A stretch of 53,109 bases of DNA from Allochromatium palmeri. GTDB lineage: Bacteria > Pseudomonadota > Gammaproteobacteria > Chromatiales > Chromatiaceae. The stretch is taken from contig NZ_WNKT01000027.1 of NCBI RefSeq assembly GCF_009720725.1, positions 1-53,109 on the forward strand. The letters are read 5' to 3'. The translations under genes and the position numbers were made by a program. Below the pieces are notes generated by a model that saw only the letters and a program-made list of their open reading frames with translations, searched no databases and was not told the origin of the DNA. Position 1 is the first letter of the stretch, and every line of letters starts with the position of its first letter. Shown piece after piece: positions 19,465 through 30,153 of this stretch.

Positions 19465-21276
19465 ATGACGATCCCAGCCCAAACGCCCTTACGCATCCCC
19501 TACGGTGTGGCCGACTACGTCAAGTTGCGCCGGGGCCATGAATACTATGTCGACAAGACCCCGTATCTGCCACATCTGGAGCAGGCCGGACGCTTTCTGT
19601 TCCTGATCCGCCCGCGCCGCTTCGGCAAGAGTCTGCTGCAATCGGTGATGGAGTGCTACTACGATGCCGAGTGGGCCAAGCAGTTCGACGAACTCTTCGG
19701 CGGCACCTGGATCCACGCCCATCCCACGCCCGAGCGTGGCCGGTATCTGACGCTGCGTTTCGATTTCTCGATGGTCGCCACCAGTCAGCCCGAGCAGATC
19801 GCGGCCTCCTTCGACGCCCATCTGCGTCTGCGCATCGACGATCTGCTGGTGCGCCATGCCGCCGTGATTCCGCCCGAGGACGCCGCGGCGATCCGCCGGG
19901 AGCCGAACAGCACCCAGAAATTGCAGCATCTGTTCGGGGTACTCACCCAGTGCCGGCTCGGTCTCTATCTGTTTATCGACGAATACGACCATTTCGCCAA
20001 CAACATCCTGGTGCGCCAGGGCGCTGAGGCCTATCGCGCCCTGACGCATGGCGGGGGCTTCTTCCGCGACTTCTTCGCCCTCCTCAAGGGCGCGACCGGG
20101 CAGAGCGGCGGCGGACTGGAGCGGCTGTTCATCACCGGCGTCTCGCCGCTGACCATGGACGACGTGACCAGCGGCTTCAATATCGGGCGCAACATCAGTC
20201 TGGATGCACGTTTCAATGGTCTGCTGGGCTTCACCCATGCCGAGCTGGAGGCCCTGTTCACCGCCTTCGGACAGGATCTGGCGCCGCACCGCGCCATCAT
20301 CGACGAGTGGTACAACCACTATCACTTCAACAAGGGACGCCATGAGCCGATCGTCAACAGCGACATGGCGCTCTACTACTTGCAGGCTCTGGGTGATCAG
20401 GGCCTGCCGCCCGACGAACTGATCGACCACAACGTGCGCATCGATTACGGCAAGCTGCGCCATCTGCTGCTGGTCGATCAGCAGATGGCGCGCGTCAGTC
20501 CCGAGACGCCTGATGATGGTGTGGTGCTCAACGGTAATTTCAGTCAGTTGCGCGCGCTGATCGAGTCGGGCGAGGTGGTCAGTCCGGTGCAGACCAGCTT
20601 TCCCGCCGAGCGGCTGCATCAACCCGAGAACTTCGTCTCACTGCTCTATTACCTGGGGTTGCTCAGTTTCGCCGGCGAGTGCGAGGGAACGCCCTTGCTA
20701 CAGGTACCCAATCGCACCGTGCGCCAGTTGCTCTACGGTTATCTGCGCGAAGCCTATGCCGATGCCGGCATCTTCACTCCGGCGAGCTGGCAGATCGGCG
20801 AGCGGCTGCGAGCCATGGCCTGGCGCGGCGACTGGCAACCCTTCTTCGCCTATCTGGCCGAATGCATCGGCGAACAGGCCAGCGTGCGCGACTATCTCCA
20901 GGGCGAGAAGATGATCCAGGGCTTCCTGCTCGCCTGGCTCAATCTCACGCCCTATTTCCAGGTCTGGACCGAACAGGAACAGGGCGGCGGCTTCGTCGAC
21001 CTCTATCTGGCGCCCTTCCATTTCCGCTATCCGGACATGGGACACGCCTATCTGATCGAACTGAAATATCTCAAGCGCAGCGAAGACGCTCCGGATCGGC
21101 GCAAGGAGCGGCTTGAGGAGGCAAGGACACAGTTATGCCGCTATGCCGGGGATCGACGGGTACGCGAGACCCTGGGCGGGGCTAGGCTCCATCCGCTGGT
21201 GTTGCTCTACAGCGGCTGGGAGCTGGTCCACAGCGAAGAAATCCAGCTACAGAGCGGCGGGACCGAGAGCGCCTGA
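19465..21276 (+). CDS. AAA-ATPase-like protein with C-terminal PD-(D/E)XK nuclease-like domain
   Basis: A 603-residue protein of the widespread AAA-ATPase-like / PDDEXK_9 family. The N-terminal VDKTPYLPHLEQAGRFLFL runs into the Walker A-like RPRRFGKSLL. FIDEYDHFAN is the Walker B equivalent and LFITGVSPL a sensor-like strand. The C-terminal part has a nuclease-like core ending in AYLIELKYLKR (the E-x-K pair). These proteins often occur in many copies per genome and their cellular role is not established; a link to mobile elements or defence is commonly suspected. The ATG at 19465 is supported by AGGAGG 8 bp upstream. It stands alone, convergent with the antiporter gene. Confidence 0.88.
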   Translation: MTIPAQTPLRIPYGVADYVKLRRGHEYYVDKTPYLPHLEQAGRFLFLIRPRRFGKSLLQSVMECYYDAEWAKQFDELFGGTWIHAHPTPERGRYLTLRFDFSMVATSQPEQIAASFDAHLRLRIDDLLVRHAAVIPPEDAAAIRREPNSTQKLQHLFGVLTQCRLGLYLFIDEYDHFANNILVRQGAEAYRALTHGGGFFRDFFALLKGATGQSGGGLERLFITGVSPLTMDDVTSGFNIGRNISLDARFNGLLGFTHAELEALFTAFGQDLAPHRAIIDEWYNHYHFNKGRHEPIVNSDMALYYLQALGDQGLPPDELIDHNVRIDYGKLRHLLLVDQQMARVSPETPDDGVVLNGNFSQLRALIESGEVVSPVQTSFPAERLHQPENFVSLLYYLGLLSFAGECEGTPLLQVPNRTVRQLLYGYLREAYADAGIFTPASWQIGERLRAMAWRGDWQPFFAYLAECIGEQASVRDYLQGEKMIQGFLLAWLNLTPYFQVWTEQEQGGGFVDLYLAPFHFRYPDMGHAYLIELKYLKRSEDAPDRRKERLEEARTQLCRYAGDRRVRETLGGARLHPLVLLYSGWELVHSEEIQLQSGGTESA

Positions 21277-21301
21277 TCGGCACGGATGCCATCCGGCTTC
21301 T

Positions 21302-23002
21302 CTACTCGACCACCTGCGCATAGTTCTGTCCGCGCACGCCCTGGAGCAGCGAATCCACCTCCTCGGTCGAGACTCCGAGCATCTGCAACGCCTCGGCGCC
21401 GAGTCGCAGACTGCTTTCGATGGCTTCTGGATAGGCGCGCGTGGCTCCGGCGCGGATCAGACTGCCGCAGGCATTCAGGTCGCGTGCGCGGGCGATCACC
21501 GGGACATAGGGATAGGCCTGATGGATATGCGAGACGGCACGATGCGCGGTCGGACCATGGTCGATGGTCAATACCACCAGCGAGGCGCCCTCCACATGCG
21601 CCGCCGTCAGCAGTTCCATATCGCCGACGTCGCCATAGTAGACCGGTCGTCCATCGCGCACGCCCTGCTCGACATTGATCGGATTGGTGTCGAAGGCGAT
21701 GAAGGGAATTTCATTGACTTCCAGCAGGGTGGCGATGGTGTGGCCCACGCGCCCATAGCCGCCGATCACCACACGCCCCTTGGGTGAGACGCCTGTGGTC
21801 GTTTCGTCGAACGACTGAATCAGTCCTGGACGCCGTTCGAGTCGGCACGCCAGCCGATCGCCGATACGCACCAGAATGGGCGTGAGCATCATACTGACTG
21901 AGATCACACTAAGCGCGATGACGAAGGTCGCGTCATCGATGAGTCCGAGCGTCTTGGCAAAACCGAAGAGCACGAAGCCGAACTCACCGTTTTGAGCAAG
22001 CACAAAGGCCACGCGGGTCGCCACCCCGCGCGGCAGTCCAAAGAAGAGCGCGATCACGAACAGCACGCTGAGCTTGATGGCCAGGATCACCAGCACATGC
22101 TGGGCGAGCAGCCAGGGCTGGGCGGCGATCGCCGGCAGGTCGATCGACATGCCGACAGCAACGAAGAACAGGCTCATCAGCAAGCCCTTGAACGGCTCGA
22201 CGTAGGCCTGAATCTGGAAGCTGAAGCGGGTGGTCGAGAGCAGCATCCCCATCATGAACGCGCCGAGCGCCATCGACAGCCCGGCCTCGTGCATAGCCCA
22301 GGCGGCGAGAAACACCGCCAGCATCACCACCAGTGCGAAGGCTTCGCGGTTGTTCTGGCGCAGCAGCCGATCAAGCACGAAGGGCACCACATAGCGCCCG
22401 GTGACCAGCACCAGTCCGACCAGAGCGACCAGATGCATGGCCTGCTGGCCCAATGAGACCTCTTCGGCCGCACGCCCCAGGTCCGACATCAGAGGCACGA
22501 TCGCCAGCAATGGCACCACGGCCAGATCCTGCATCAGGAGTATCGCGAAGGCGGTGGTGCCGTGGCGCGTGCTCAGATCGCCGCGCTCGTGCAGGAGCTG
22601 CATGACCAGCGCCGTCGACGACAGCGCCAGCGTCAGGCCCATGAGCAGCGCCACCGGCCAGGAGGGCGAGTAGAAGGAGAGATAGAGTGCGATGAACAGC
22701 CCCGAGAGCAGGATCTGCACCGTGCCCAGGCCGAAGACCTCGCGGCGCAGCGCCCAGAGTCGCTTGGGCTGCATCTCCAGCCCGATCATGAACAGCAGCA
22801 GCACCACGCCCAGTTCGGTGAAGTTGCGCACGTCCTCGACATGGGTCGTCACATAGGGACCGGGCGAATGCGGCCCGACGACGATTCCAGCGACCAGCAG
22901 CCCCAGGATGGAGCCAAGCCCCAGATGTTTGAACAGCGTCACCGCCAGCGCGGCGACCGTCAGCAGCACGATGGCTGAAAGGATGAAGCTATGCAGTTCC
23001 AT
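21302..23002 (-). CDS. CPA2-family monovalent cation:proton antiporter with RCK domain (KefB/KefC-like)
   Basis: A 566-residue inner-membrane antiporter. About 12 hydrophobic helices make up the Na+/H+ exchanger domain, including LGVVLLLFMIGLEM and LALSSTALVMQLL. A C-terminal RCK/TrkA-N Rossmann domain follows with VVIGGYGRVGHTIA (GxGxxG, near residue 410) and the DTNP loop that discriminates NAD(H). These carriers exchange K+ or Na+ for protons under nucleotide or thiol-adduct control. No glutathione-regulated KefF/KefG partner is adjacent, so the exact substrate is uncertain. The gene converges with the AAA/PDDEXK gene over 25 bp. Confidence 0.93.
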   Translation of the reverse strand: MELHSFILSAIVLLTVAALAVTLFKHLGLGSILGLLVAGIVVGPHSPGPYVTTHVEDVRNFTELGVVLLLFMIGLEMQPKRLWALRREVFGLGTVQILLSGLFIALYLSFYSPSWPVALLMGLTLALSSTALVMQLLHERGDLSTRHGTTAFAILLMQDLAVVPLLAIVPLMSDLGRAAEEVSLGQQAMHLVALVGLVLVTGRYVVPFVLDRLLRQNNREAFALVVMLAVFLAAWAMHEAGLSMALGAFMMGMLLSTTRFSFQIQAYVEPFKGLLMSLFFVAVGMSIDLPAIAAQPWLLAQHVLVILAIKLSVLFVIALFFGLPRGVATRVAFVLAQNGEFGFVLFGFAKTLGLIDDATFVIALSVISVSMMLTPILVRIGDRLACRLERRPGLIQSFDETTTGVSPKGRVVIGGYGRVGHTIATLLEVNEIPFIAFDTNPINVEQGVRDGRPVYYGDVGDMELLTAAHVEGASLVVLTIDHGPTAHRAVSHIHQAYPYVPVIARARDLNACGSLIRAGATRAYPEAIESSLRLGAEALQMLGVSTEEVDSLLQGVRGQNYAQVVE

Positions 23003-23224
23003 GACGAGATTCGGGCGAGAGGGCCGCTGTGAGAGCCGAGGCGCAAATCGTGTCAGTTTAGACAGGATCGGTGCGATGCACCAGAATTGACTGAATCCTG
23101 CCGTGGCGAGGCGACCGATGCTCAGCCGCGGCCACCGATGAATCCATCATCGCGGTGGCGTTCCGCTCGCGGGTCTGAACAACGCGCTGGCGCTGTGATG
23201 CCGTGATGGAACGCCCGCGCCGGC
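23003..23224. promoter_or_regulatory. Upstream region of the antiporter gene
   Basis: A 222-bp gap between two minus-strand genes. It includes the dyad TGTC-agttta-GACA near 23050. A promoter for the antiporter is expected here but cannot be assigned with confidence. Confidence 0.3.
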
Positions 23225-24553
23225 CTACAAACAGGCCCGCGCGATTTCGCTCAACTCCACACGCGCGCGCAGACGCCGTGAGAGCATGAACGAGCCCATG
23301 AACTTGCGATGCAGAAACAGCGTTTCGGGCGCGGGCGCGGTGCTGAAGACACCAGCATGGAAGAGCGCCCGCCCGCGATGGTAGACGCGCTCGAACAGAT
23401 CTGAGATGCCGAAGTCGTAGTGCCCCGGATGCTTGAGCGGCTCGGAGGCCAGTTCGAGCAGATCCATCATCGCCTCGACATGCTCGTCGGGATCATTGGC
23501 GCCGACATAGCCGAGCGCGACCGAGGCCGCACGCATCCCGGCGCGATCACCCTCAATCGATGCACGGGCCAACTGACTGTAGTGCTCGACCAGCTCGGGC
23601 GCGACCGGCTTGGTGGCCCCGAAATCGAGCAGCACGATACGCCCGCTCGCGGCATCATAGAGATAGTTGCCGAAGTTCGGGTCAGTCTGCACCAGCCCGA
23701 ACTCGAACAGCTCGCGCAGCGTCAGGCGCATCAACAGCGTCGCGGCCCGATCACGCTCAGCGCGCCGGTAGTCGGGTCCAGCCAGTCGGTCGACCGGCAC
23801 ACCCTCGGCAAAGTCCATCGCCAGAATGTTGCGCGTGGTCAGATCGCGATGCACAGCCGGAATGTAGAAATCCGGATCATCCCCGACCCAGACGCGATAG
23901 GACTCCAAGGCTTCAGCCTCGGCGTCATAATCGGCCTCGCGATGCAGTTGACGCCGCGCCTCTTCCAGAAAGGGCGCAATGTCCATGCCCTTGGGCGCCA
24001 TGCCGAACGAGCGCCCGAGCATGGCCAGGTTGGCGATGTCGCTGTCGATGCTCTCGCGCACGCCGGGGAACTGAATCTTGAGCGCCAGCCGCCGCCCGTC
24101 GCGGGTCTCGGCGCGATGCACCTGACCGATCGAGGCGGCCGCAATCGGCGTGAACTCAAAACGCTTGAACTGCTTGTCCCAGCCGGCGCCGTATTCGGTT
24201 TCGAGCACGCGCGCAAGCTGGCTCAGCGGCATCGGCTCAGCGCGCTCGCGCAGGGTGCTCATGATCTCAGCGGCCTCGGGCGTGAAGATGTCCGAGCCGT
24301 CCATCGACATGAGCTGGCCCATCTTCATCACGGCCCCGCGCATGTGAGCAAGCCGGTCGGTGAAGCGGCGGGTGTGCTCCGGAGACAGATGAATGCGCGC
24401 CGGTTGACCGCCGCCGCGGGTGCGCGCCAGATCGATCAGACCCTTGACGCCGATGCCGGCGGCCAGGTCGCCAGTCGCGCGTCCGAGATGCCAGAGTCGG
24501 CTCAGACGTTTGCTGGGGACGGCGAGGGCGCGTGGTTCAGAAGGCTGTGACAT
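23225..24553 (-). CDS. ABC1/UbiB-family atypical protein kinase-like protein
   Basis: A 442-residue protein of the ABC1/ADCK/UbiB family. Family hallmarks in order are the KxGQ motif in VMKMGQLMSM (about residue 80), the Ala-rich loop with AAASIGQVHRA, the Lys of LALKIQFPG, and the metal-binding QTDPNFGNYLYD and LLDFGATK. Relatives support ubiquinone and other isoprenoid-lipid metabolism as ATPases. It is not followed by ubiquinone genes and lacks the C-terminal membrane helices of UbiB itself, so it is better seen as a paralog of the single-domain AarF type. The start is set at ATG 24553 (MSQPSEPRA); the frame extends to ATG 24673, but that stretch does not look conserved. Confidence 0.87.
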   Translation of the reverse strand: MSQPSEPRALAVPSKRLSRLWHLGRATGDLAAGIGVKGLIDLARTRGGGQPARIHLSPEHTRRFTDRLAHMRGAVMKMGQLMSMDGSDIFTPEAAEIMSTLRERAEPMPLSQLARVLETEYGAGWDKQFKRFEFTPIAAASIGQVHRAETRDGRRLALKIQFPGVRESIDSDIANLAMLGRSFGMAPKGMDIAPFLEEARRQLHREADYDAEAEALESYRVWVGDDPDFYIPAVHRDLTTRNILAMDFAEGVPVDRLAGPDYRRAERDRAATLLMRLTLRELFEFGLVQTDPNFGNYLYDAASGRIVLLDFGATKPVAPELVEHYSQLARASIEGDRAGMRAASVALGYVGANDPDEHVEAMMDLLELASEPLKHPGHYDFGISDLFERVYHRGRALFHAGVFSTAPAPETLFLHRKFMGSFMLSRRLRARVELSEIARACL

Positions 24554-24642
24554 GGAGCGAGGTTCCGTGAAGGTGAACGAAGACCGACCGCGATCATCGG
24601 GATCGAGGAAACACAGCCTTTGAAGGCGATTTCCGAAAAAGT

Positions 24643-27600
24643 TCAATTCCGAGATGTTTTGTCGGGCATCCAAACCATGCGCAGCGTCTCCAGGGCCAGA
24701 TCATAGTCGAAACTTCGGATCTGACGATCGAGCCGGGTGACGATCTCGCCGAATGCGGCGCGTAACTGGGGTCGATAGCGCGCGAAGAGATCGTTGACCT
24801 CGGTGTCATGGCTCAATAGCAGGGCTTCGATCTGCGTCAGGATGGCGTCCAGGTGCGTCTGGTCCAGCACGACGGCATCACCCGACGCTGGCGCCAGCGC
24901 GCCGGTGTTCAGGTGTGTCAGGGCCGTTTGCAGGTGTTCGGTCAGGGCGTCCAATTCAGCCACCAGCAACTCCAGCAGGGACTGGAGCCGCTCGATGGGC
25001 TGATGGTTGCGCGCGCCCTGCTCAAGTGAGTAGGCCAGATCGCGCAGCGTATAGGCCCCGAGTGTCGCGGCCAAGCCCTTGAGCCGGTGGGCGTCCTGTT
25101 CGAGCGCGATCAGATCGCTCCCGGCCAGATGTTCGCGCAGACACGCCACCTCATCCGGATGGGTCTCGATGAAGCGTCTGAGCAACTGGAGATACAGCGC
25201 CAGGTTTCCGCGCAGTGGGCGCAGTCCTTGCGCCATATCGAGTCCGGGTACGGATTCGAGTAACGGCTGGTTCGGCGAGGTTTCGTTCACGGTCTGGTGG
25301 TCGGCCTCGGGTGGCATGTCCGAGGCGTCGATGGTCCGCGCGCCGTGCGGCAGCCAGCGCGCGAGCGTCTGGCTCAGATGCTCGGGTTCGACCGGCTTGG
25401 CCAGATGGTCGTTCATGCCGGCGTCCAGACAGAGCTGACGGTCGCTCTCGAAGGCGTTGGCGGTCATGGCGAGGATGGGCAGATCAGAGTACTCGGGCAG
25501 GGCGCGAATGGCGCGCGTAGCGGCCAGACCATCCATGACCGGCATCTGGACGTCCATGAGTATCAGGTCGTAGCGTGCCGCCCGCATTTTTTCCAGGGCT
25601 TCGCGTCCGTTCTCGGCCAGCGTCACGCGCATCCCGAAGGATTCGAGCAACTGACGAATGACCTCCTGATTGATCTCGTTGTCCTCGGCCACCAGAATGC
25701 GCGCCCCTGGGATGAGGGTGTGCGGCGGCTGTGGCGCGGACTGGGTCGTCTCGAACAATGCCTCGCTCCTCTGGAGTACGGCGATCAGGGCGTCATGCAG
25801 ACCCGAGGGCGTGACTGGCTTGGTGAGTAGGCGCGGAAGCTCGATCTGCCGGTCGTATTCGCTGGGGATCTGTTCTCCGTAGGCCGTTACCATGAGCACA
25901 TTCGGGCGATGCTTCAGACGCAGGGCGCGCAGACGCTGTAACGTCTCGATGCCATCCATCACCGGCATCTGCCAGTCGAGCGTGAGCAGATGGTAGGGAT
26001 CGCCGAGCCGCTCGGCCTCGGTGACAGCGGCCAGCGCCTCGATGCCCGTCTTCACGGCGGCAACGCGCAGACCGAAGCCTTCGAGTAGATTGAGCAGAAT
26101 CTCGCGCGCCTCGATGTGATCGTCGACCACCAGGGCACGCAGTCCGCGCAGACCCGAGAGTTTAGGGTCGGGGCGTGCCGGCTCGATGGGCGGCTCGAAA
26201 GGGATCTCCAGCCAGAATTCGCTGCCCTGACCCGGTGTGCTGCTGACGCCGATGCGCCCGCCCATGAGTTCAGTCAAACGCTTGCTGATGGCCAGTCCCA
26301 GCCCGGTCCCGCCATAGCGGCGCGTCGTGCTGCCGTCGGCCTGCTCGAAGGGGCGAAACAGTCGGGCGACCTGCGCCGGCGTCATGCCGATCCCGGTGTC
26401 ACGCACCGACCAGCGCAGCCACAGTGCGTCGGCAGCGTCCGATCCGTCGGACGCCGGAGGTAGCGGATGGGCCTGGATGACGAGACGCCCGCGCTCGGTG
26501 AACTTGACCGCGTTGCTGACCAGATTGAGCAGGATCTGACCGAAACGCACCCCATCGCCGCGCAGCCGTTGCGGCACATGATCCAGATCCACCAGGGTGT
26601 CGAGTTCCTTGGCCTGGAGCTGATCGGCGACTAAACTGAAGACATGATCGACCACGCGCGCCGGCTCGAAATCGCGCAATTCGAGCGTCAGCTTTTCGGC
26701 CTCGATCTTGGACAGATCCAGGATGTCGTTGATGATCTGAAGCAGATGCTGGGCCGAGTCACTGAGTTTGCTCAGCTGCTCGATCTGGCGCGGCGTGAGC
26801 GGATCGCGCTGGATGAGATGCGCATAGCCGATGATGGCGTTCATCGGGGTGCGGATCTCATGGCTCATGTTCGAGAGGAAGGCGCTCTTGGCGCGATTAG
26901 CGCCCTCGGCGGCCGCCTTGGCCGCTTCCAGCTCGGCGGTGCGGGTGGCGACCAGTTCCTCAAGATGTCCGCGATAGGCGTCCAGTTCGCGTGCGGTCTC
27001 CACACGCTCGGTGATGTCCTGGACGATGCCCAGGGCGTCGAGTGCCTGGCCCGAGTCGTCGAAGGTCAGCTCGGCGCGTTCCTCGACCCAGCACGCGCCG
27101 GCGGGGGGTTCGATACGGTGGGTGATGCGGTAGGGCGCCCCAGCGAGTGCCTTGTTCCACGCCAGGACGACGTCGTCCCGGTCCTCAGGGTGGACGCAGG
27201 CTAGAAAGCGTCCCAGTGTCAGCCGTGCGCCCGGTGGCAGACCGAAGATGCGATAGGTCTCGTCCGAACAGATCAGATGGTCGCCTGGGATGTCGAGATA
27301 CCAGTGTCCGGTGCGTGAAACGGCCTGGGCGCGGCTCAGGATGGCTTGACTGCGTCGCAGGTCGGCCACCAGGGCCAGACGCTCGCGCTCAGCGGCCAGG
27401 TCTTCGGTGATATCGCGCCAGACGCTTGAAACCAGTGAGCGTCCTTCGTGCTCGATCGTGCGGAAGGTGATCGCAATGTCACGGAGTCGACCATCCTTGG
27501 TGCGATGCCGGGTCTCAAAACTATGGATCCGACCGGCCGTGATAGCCACGAGATTGGCGGCGATCTCCTCAGTTACGTGTTCAGCCTGGATATCCGGGAT

Positions 27601-28110
27601 CGATAGCGCAGCGAATTCCTCGCGCGTGTAACCGAGTCCGAGATGGGCGGCATCATTGAAGGCGATGATCCGGGCGGTCTTCGGATCGACCAGCACGATG
27701 GCATCCGTGGTCTGGGCGAACATGGTATCGATCCAGATTTCGCGCTCAGCGAGCCGAGCGCGCTCCTCCTCAAGTTCGCGGCTCAGGCGTTTGTACTGGG
27801 TGATGTCGCGAACGATGGCCAGGACTGGGGCGACCGTGCTCAAACGGCTGATCCGTGCCTCGAATTCGCGTGACTCGCCGTCGATCGGCAGGCTGTATTG
27901 AAAGCTGACCAGATCACGGTTCGAGAGCGATTTAGCGAGATATTCGTCGAAGAGTGCCGCCACCTCGGGTGGAAGTACATCGCCGGGATGCTTGCCGATG
28001 AACTGCTCGGGCGACACATAGAGTTTGTCGGTCGGCCCGCGAAAGTCGACGATGGTCCCGTCGGTCTCGAACAGGAAGATCAGATCCGGGATGGTCAGCA
28101 GAGTATCCAC
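24643..28110 (-). CDS. Hybrid sensor histidine kinase: three PAS, HisKA, HATPase, two receivers, HPt
   Basis: A large (1,155-residue) phosphorelay kinase with no membrane segment, so probably a cytoplasmic sensor. In order it has PAS domains at about 1-105, 125-235 and 260-375 and a coiled coil. HisKA follows with the phospho-acceptor in NMSHEIRTP (about 418). The HATPase has the N box [11 protein letters not shown] and G boxes DTGIGM and GGTGLGLAI. Receiver 1 carries ALVVDD and LTLDWQMP, receiver 2 ILVAEDN and ILMDVQMP. The C-terminal HPt has its His in [12 protein letters not shown]. This BarA/TorS-like layout would pass phosphate to an unlinked regulator. It lies 26 bp after a carbonic anhydrase gene and may share its transcript. 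The stimulus is unknown. Confidence 0.95.
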   Translation of the reverse strand: MDTLLTIPDLIFLFETDGTIVDFRGPTDKLYVSPEQFIGKHPGDVLPPEVAALFDEYLAKSLSNRDLVSFQYSLPIDGESREFEARISRLSTVAPVLAIVRDITQYKRLSRELEEERARLAEREIWIDTMFAQTTDAIVLVDPKTARIIAFNDAAHLGLGYTREEFAALSIPDIQAEHVTEEIAANLVAITAGRIHSFETRHRTKDGRLRDIAITFRTIEHEGRSLVSSVWRDITEDLAAERERLALVADLRRSQAILSRAQAVSRTGHWYLDIPGDHLICSDETYRIFGLPPGARLTLGRFLACVHPEDRDDVVLAWNKALAGAPYRITHRIEPPAGACWVEERAELTFDDSGQALDALGIVQDITERVETARELDAYRGHLEELVATRTAELEAAKAAAEGANRAKSAFLSNMSHEIRTPMNAIIGYAHLIQRDPLTPRQIEQLSKLSDSAQHLLQIINDILDLSKIEAEKLTLELRDFEPARVVDHVFSLVADQLQAKELDTLVDLDHVPQRLRGDGVRFGQILLNLVSNAVKFTERGRLVIQAHPLPPASDGSDAADALWLRWSVRDTGIGMTPAQVARLFRPFEQADGSTTRRYGGTGLGLAISKRLTELMGGRIGVSSTPGQGSEFWLEIPFEPPIEPARPDPKLSGLRGLRALVVDDHIEAREILLNLLEGFGLRVAAVKTGIEALAAVTEAERLGDPYHLLTLDWQMPVMDGIETLQRLRALRLKHRPNVLMVTAYGEQIPSEYDRQIELPRLLTKPVTPSGLHDALIAVLQRSEALFETTQSAPQPPHTLIPGARILVAEDNEINQEVIRQLLESFGMRVTLAENGREALEKMRAARYDLILMDVQMPVMDGLAATRAIRALPEYSDLPILAMTANAFESDRQLCLDAGMNDHLAKPVEPEHLSQTLARWLPHGARTIDASDMPPEADHQTVNETSPNQPLLESVPGLDMAQGLRPLRGNLALYLQLLRRFIETHPDEVACLREHLAGSDLIALEQDAHRLKGLAATLGAYTLRDLAYSLEQGARNHQPIERLQSLLELLVAELDALTEHLQTALTHLNTGALAPASGDAVVLDQTHLDAILTQIEALLLSHDTEVNDLFARYRPQLRAAFGEIVTRLDRQIRSFDYDLALETLRMVWMPDKTSRN

Positions 28111-28136
28111 AGTCGCGCTCCGGTCAGGGCGGGTGG

Positions 28137-28772
28137 CTAGGCGTCCGGAACTCCATCGAAGAAATCGACCACACCGGTCTCAAGCGCATACTCCGCGCCG
28201 ACCACGAGCAGACCGTCGCTTGCGATCAGCGACTCAATGATGTGCGAGCCGTGACGCAACTGGTTGGTCGAGGCGCGGACGTTGGCGCGGACGGCCGCGC
28301 GACGCAGGGCGTCGGAGTCGTGACGCAGATCCGTGTCGAGCAGGGGCTGCACCGAGGGTTTGACCCGATCGACGATGGACGCGATGTTGCGCGACGTACT
28401 GCCCTCGCCCTCAAGCAGGGTCTCGATGGTGGCCGCGACCGCGCCGCAGTGCGAGTGACCCAGAACCACGACCAGTCGGGTGTCGTAGCGCGAGACGGCG
28501 AACTCGACGCTGCCGATCTGGGAGGGCGCAACCACGTTGCCGGCAACGCGGATGACGAACAGGTCGCCGAGTCCCTGATCGAAAAGGATTTCGGCCGGCG
28601 CGCGCGAGTCCGAGCAGCCGAGGATGATGGCAAAGGGTTTTTGCCCGGCGGTCAGCTCAGCACGGCGCTGATAGGTCATCATGCGATCGAGGCTGGTGAG
28701 GTTTTGCGAGAAGCGCCCATTGCCTTCACGCAGGCGTGTTAGGGCGTCCAGGGCGGATACGGTGTTGGGCAT
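28137..28772 (-). CDS. Beta-class carbonic anhydrase
   Basis: A 211-residue cytosolic zinc enzyme for the interconversion of CO2 and bicarbonate. The zinc ligands and catalytic dyad are in place: Cys53, Asp55 and Arg57 in GCSDSRAP, and His106 and Cys109 in GHSHCGA. The sequence [10 protein letters not shown] between them is also typical. Length is normal for the beta class. It lies directly upstream of the hybrid kinase (26 bp) and downstream of a carboxylate transporter. In an autotroph it would supply inorganic carbon for fixation. There is no signal peptide or carboxysome context. Confidence 0.96.
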   Translation of the reverse strand: MPNTVSALDALTRLREGNGRFSQNLTSLDRMMTYQRRAELTAGQKPFAIILGCSDSRAPAEILFDQGLGDLFVIRVAGNVVAPSQIGSVEFAVSRYDTRLVVVLGHSHCGAVAATIETLLEGEGSTSRNIASIVDRVKPSVQPLLDTDLRHDSDALRRAAVRANVRASTNQLRHGSHIIESLIASDGLLVVGAEYALETGVVDFFDGVPDA

Positions 28773-28836
28773 GGAACGGGTATCTCTCTAAATGCAGCGG
28801 TGGCGTTGGATCGATGCGTGGCATCGACGGCGCATT

Positions 28837-30135
28837 CTATACCGAAGGGGCGCTGACGGTTGGCCTGGGCTTCAGGACGTCGTGCTCGCCTTCGCTGCGG
28901 GCGATGATGACGGCGCCACAGGAGTCGCTGAAGACGTTGACGGCGGTGCGCATCATGTCGAGCAGCCGATCGACGGCCAGGATCAAACCGATGCCTTCCA
29001 GCGGCAGACCGACGGCGCTCAGAATGACGGCGATGGCGACCAGGCTGGCCGCCGGGATGCCGGCCACGCCGATCGAGGTCAGGAGGGCGAGCGAGACGAC
29101 CAGGAACTGGGTGCCGAGCGTCAGCTCCAGTCCGTAGGCCTGGGCGATGAAGAGCACGGCGACACATTCATAGAGCGCGGTGCCGTCCATGTTGATCGTC
29201 GCCCCGAGCGGCAGCACGAAGCTGCTGGTGCGGTTGGAGACGCCGGCGTTCTTTTCGACGCACTCCAGGGTGATCGGCAGCGTGGCCGAGGAGGAAGCGG
29301 TCGAGAAGGCCGTCACCAGCGCCGCGCCCATGGCCGCATAGTGCCGGCGCGGATCGACGCCGCCGAGAAAATAGAGCAGCAGCGGCAGTACCACCAGGAA
29401 GTGCGTGGCCAGCGCCAGGGTGACGGTCAGGAAGAACAGCGCCAGCGGACCGAAGGCTTCCAGTCCGGTATCGGCTACGGTTCTGGCGACCAGGGCGAAG
29501 ACGCCGATGGGCGCAAAACGCATGATGAGATCCGTGATGTGCATCATGATCTCGAACAGACCCTCAAAGAACCGGCGCTGGACGCGGCCCCGGTCTTCGG
29601 CCAGCCGGGCGAGGAAAAAACCGTAGAGCAGACTGAAGAAGATCAGTCCCAGCATCTGACCATCGGCGGCGGCCTCGATCACATTGGTCGGGATCATGCG
29701 CAGGAAGACCTCGACCACGTCGCCGGCATCACGGCTACCGATGCGTTCCTGCAGGGCGGCGGCCTCGGCGCTGAAGCCGAAGACTTCGGACGGATCGCCC
29801 TCGACCACGCCGGGCTGGATCAGATTGGCCAGCGTCAGGCCGACCAGGATCGCCAGCAGACTGGTCATGGCGTAATAGCCGAGCGTCTTGCCGCCGAGTC
29901 GCCCGAGATGTTCCGAACCGCCCAGTCCCGAGACGCCGACGATGATCGAGGACACGATCAACGGCACGATCAGCATCTTGAGCGCGTTGAGGAAGAGCTG
30001 GCCGACGAAGTCGAAGAGGGCGTAGAAACTGACGCCGAACAGTCCGGCCTCACGTCCAACGATCAGCCCGACCAGTACGGCCAGGACGAGCGCGATCAGA
30101 ATCTGCCAGTGGAGCTTGAGTTTGAGCAGTGACAT
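28837..30135 (-). CDS. Dicarboxylate/amino acid:cation symporter (DAACS family)
   Basis: A 432-residue inner-membrane transporter of the GltP/DctA superfamily. The N-terminal helix [20 protein letters not shown] opens about eight membrane segments. The reentrant-loop signature [18 protein letters not shown] (residues near 275) and the NMDGTALYE motif of the substrate- and cation-binding helix are clear. It would import glutamate/aspartate or C4-dicarboxylates with Na+ or H+. It begins 18 bp after the amylosucrase stop, preceded by GGGAGA, so cotranscription with amylosucrase is likely. The exact substrate cannot be read from sequence. Confidence 0.94.
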   Translation of the reverse strand: MSLLKLKLHWQILIALVLAVLVGLIVGREAGLFGVSFYALFDFVGQLFLNALKMLIVPLIVSSIIVGVSGLGGSEHLGRLGGKTLGYYAMTSLLAILVGLTLANLIQPGVVEGDPSEVFGFSAEAAALQERIGSRDAGDVVEVFLRMIPTNVIEAAADGQMLGLIFFSLLYGFFLARLAEDRGRVQRRFFEGLFEIMMHITDLIMRFAPIGVFALVARTVADTGLEAFGPLALFFLTVTLALATHFLVVLPLLLYFLGGVDPRRHYAAMGAALVTAFSTASSSATLPITLECVEKNAGVSNRTSSFVLPLGATINMDGTALYECVAVLFIAQAYGLELTLGTQFLVVSLALLTSIGVAGIPAASLVAIAVILSAVGLPLEGIGLILAVDRLLDMMRTAVNVFSDSCGAVIIARSEGEHDVLKPRPTVSAPSV

Positions 30136-30153
30136 CGCGAAGTCTCCCGTGAG

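Noticed and set aside
28792-30132. 446-codon open frame on the plus strand
   Set aside because: Antisense to the symporter gene; composition is dominated by Asp, Gln, Gly and Arg, as expected for a shadow frame.
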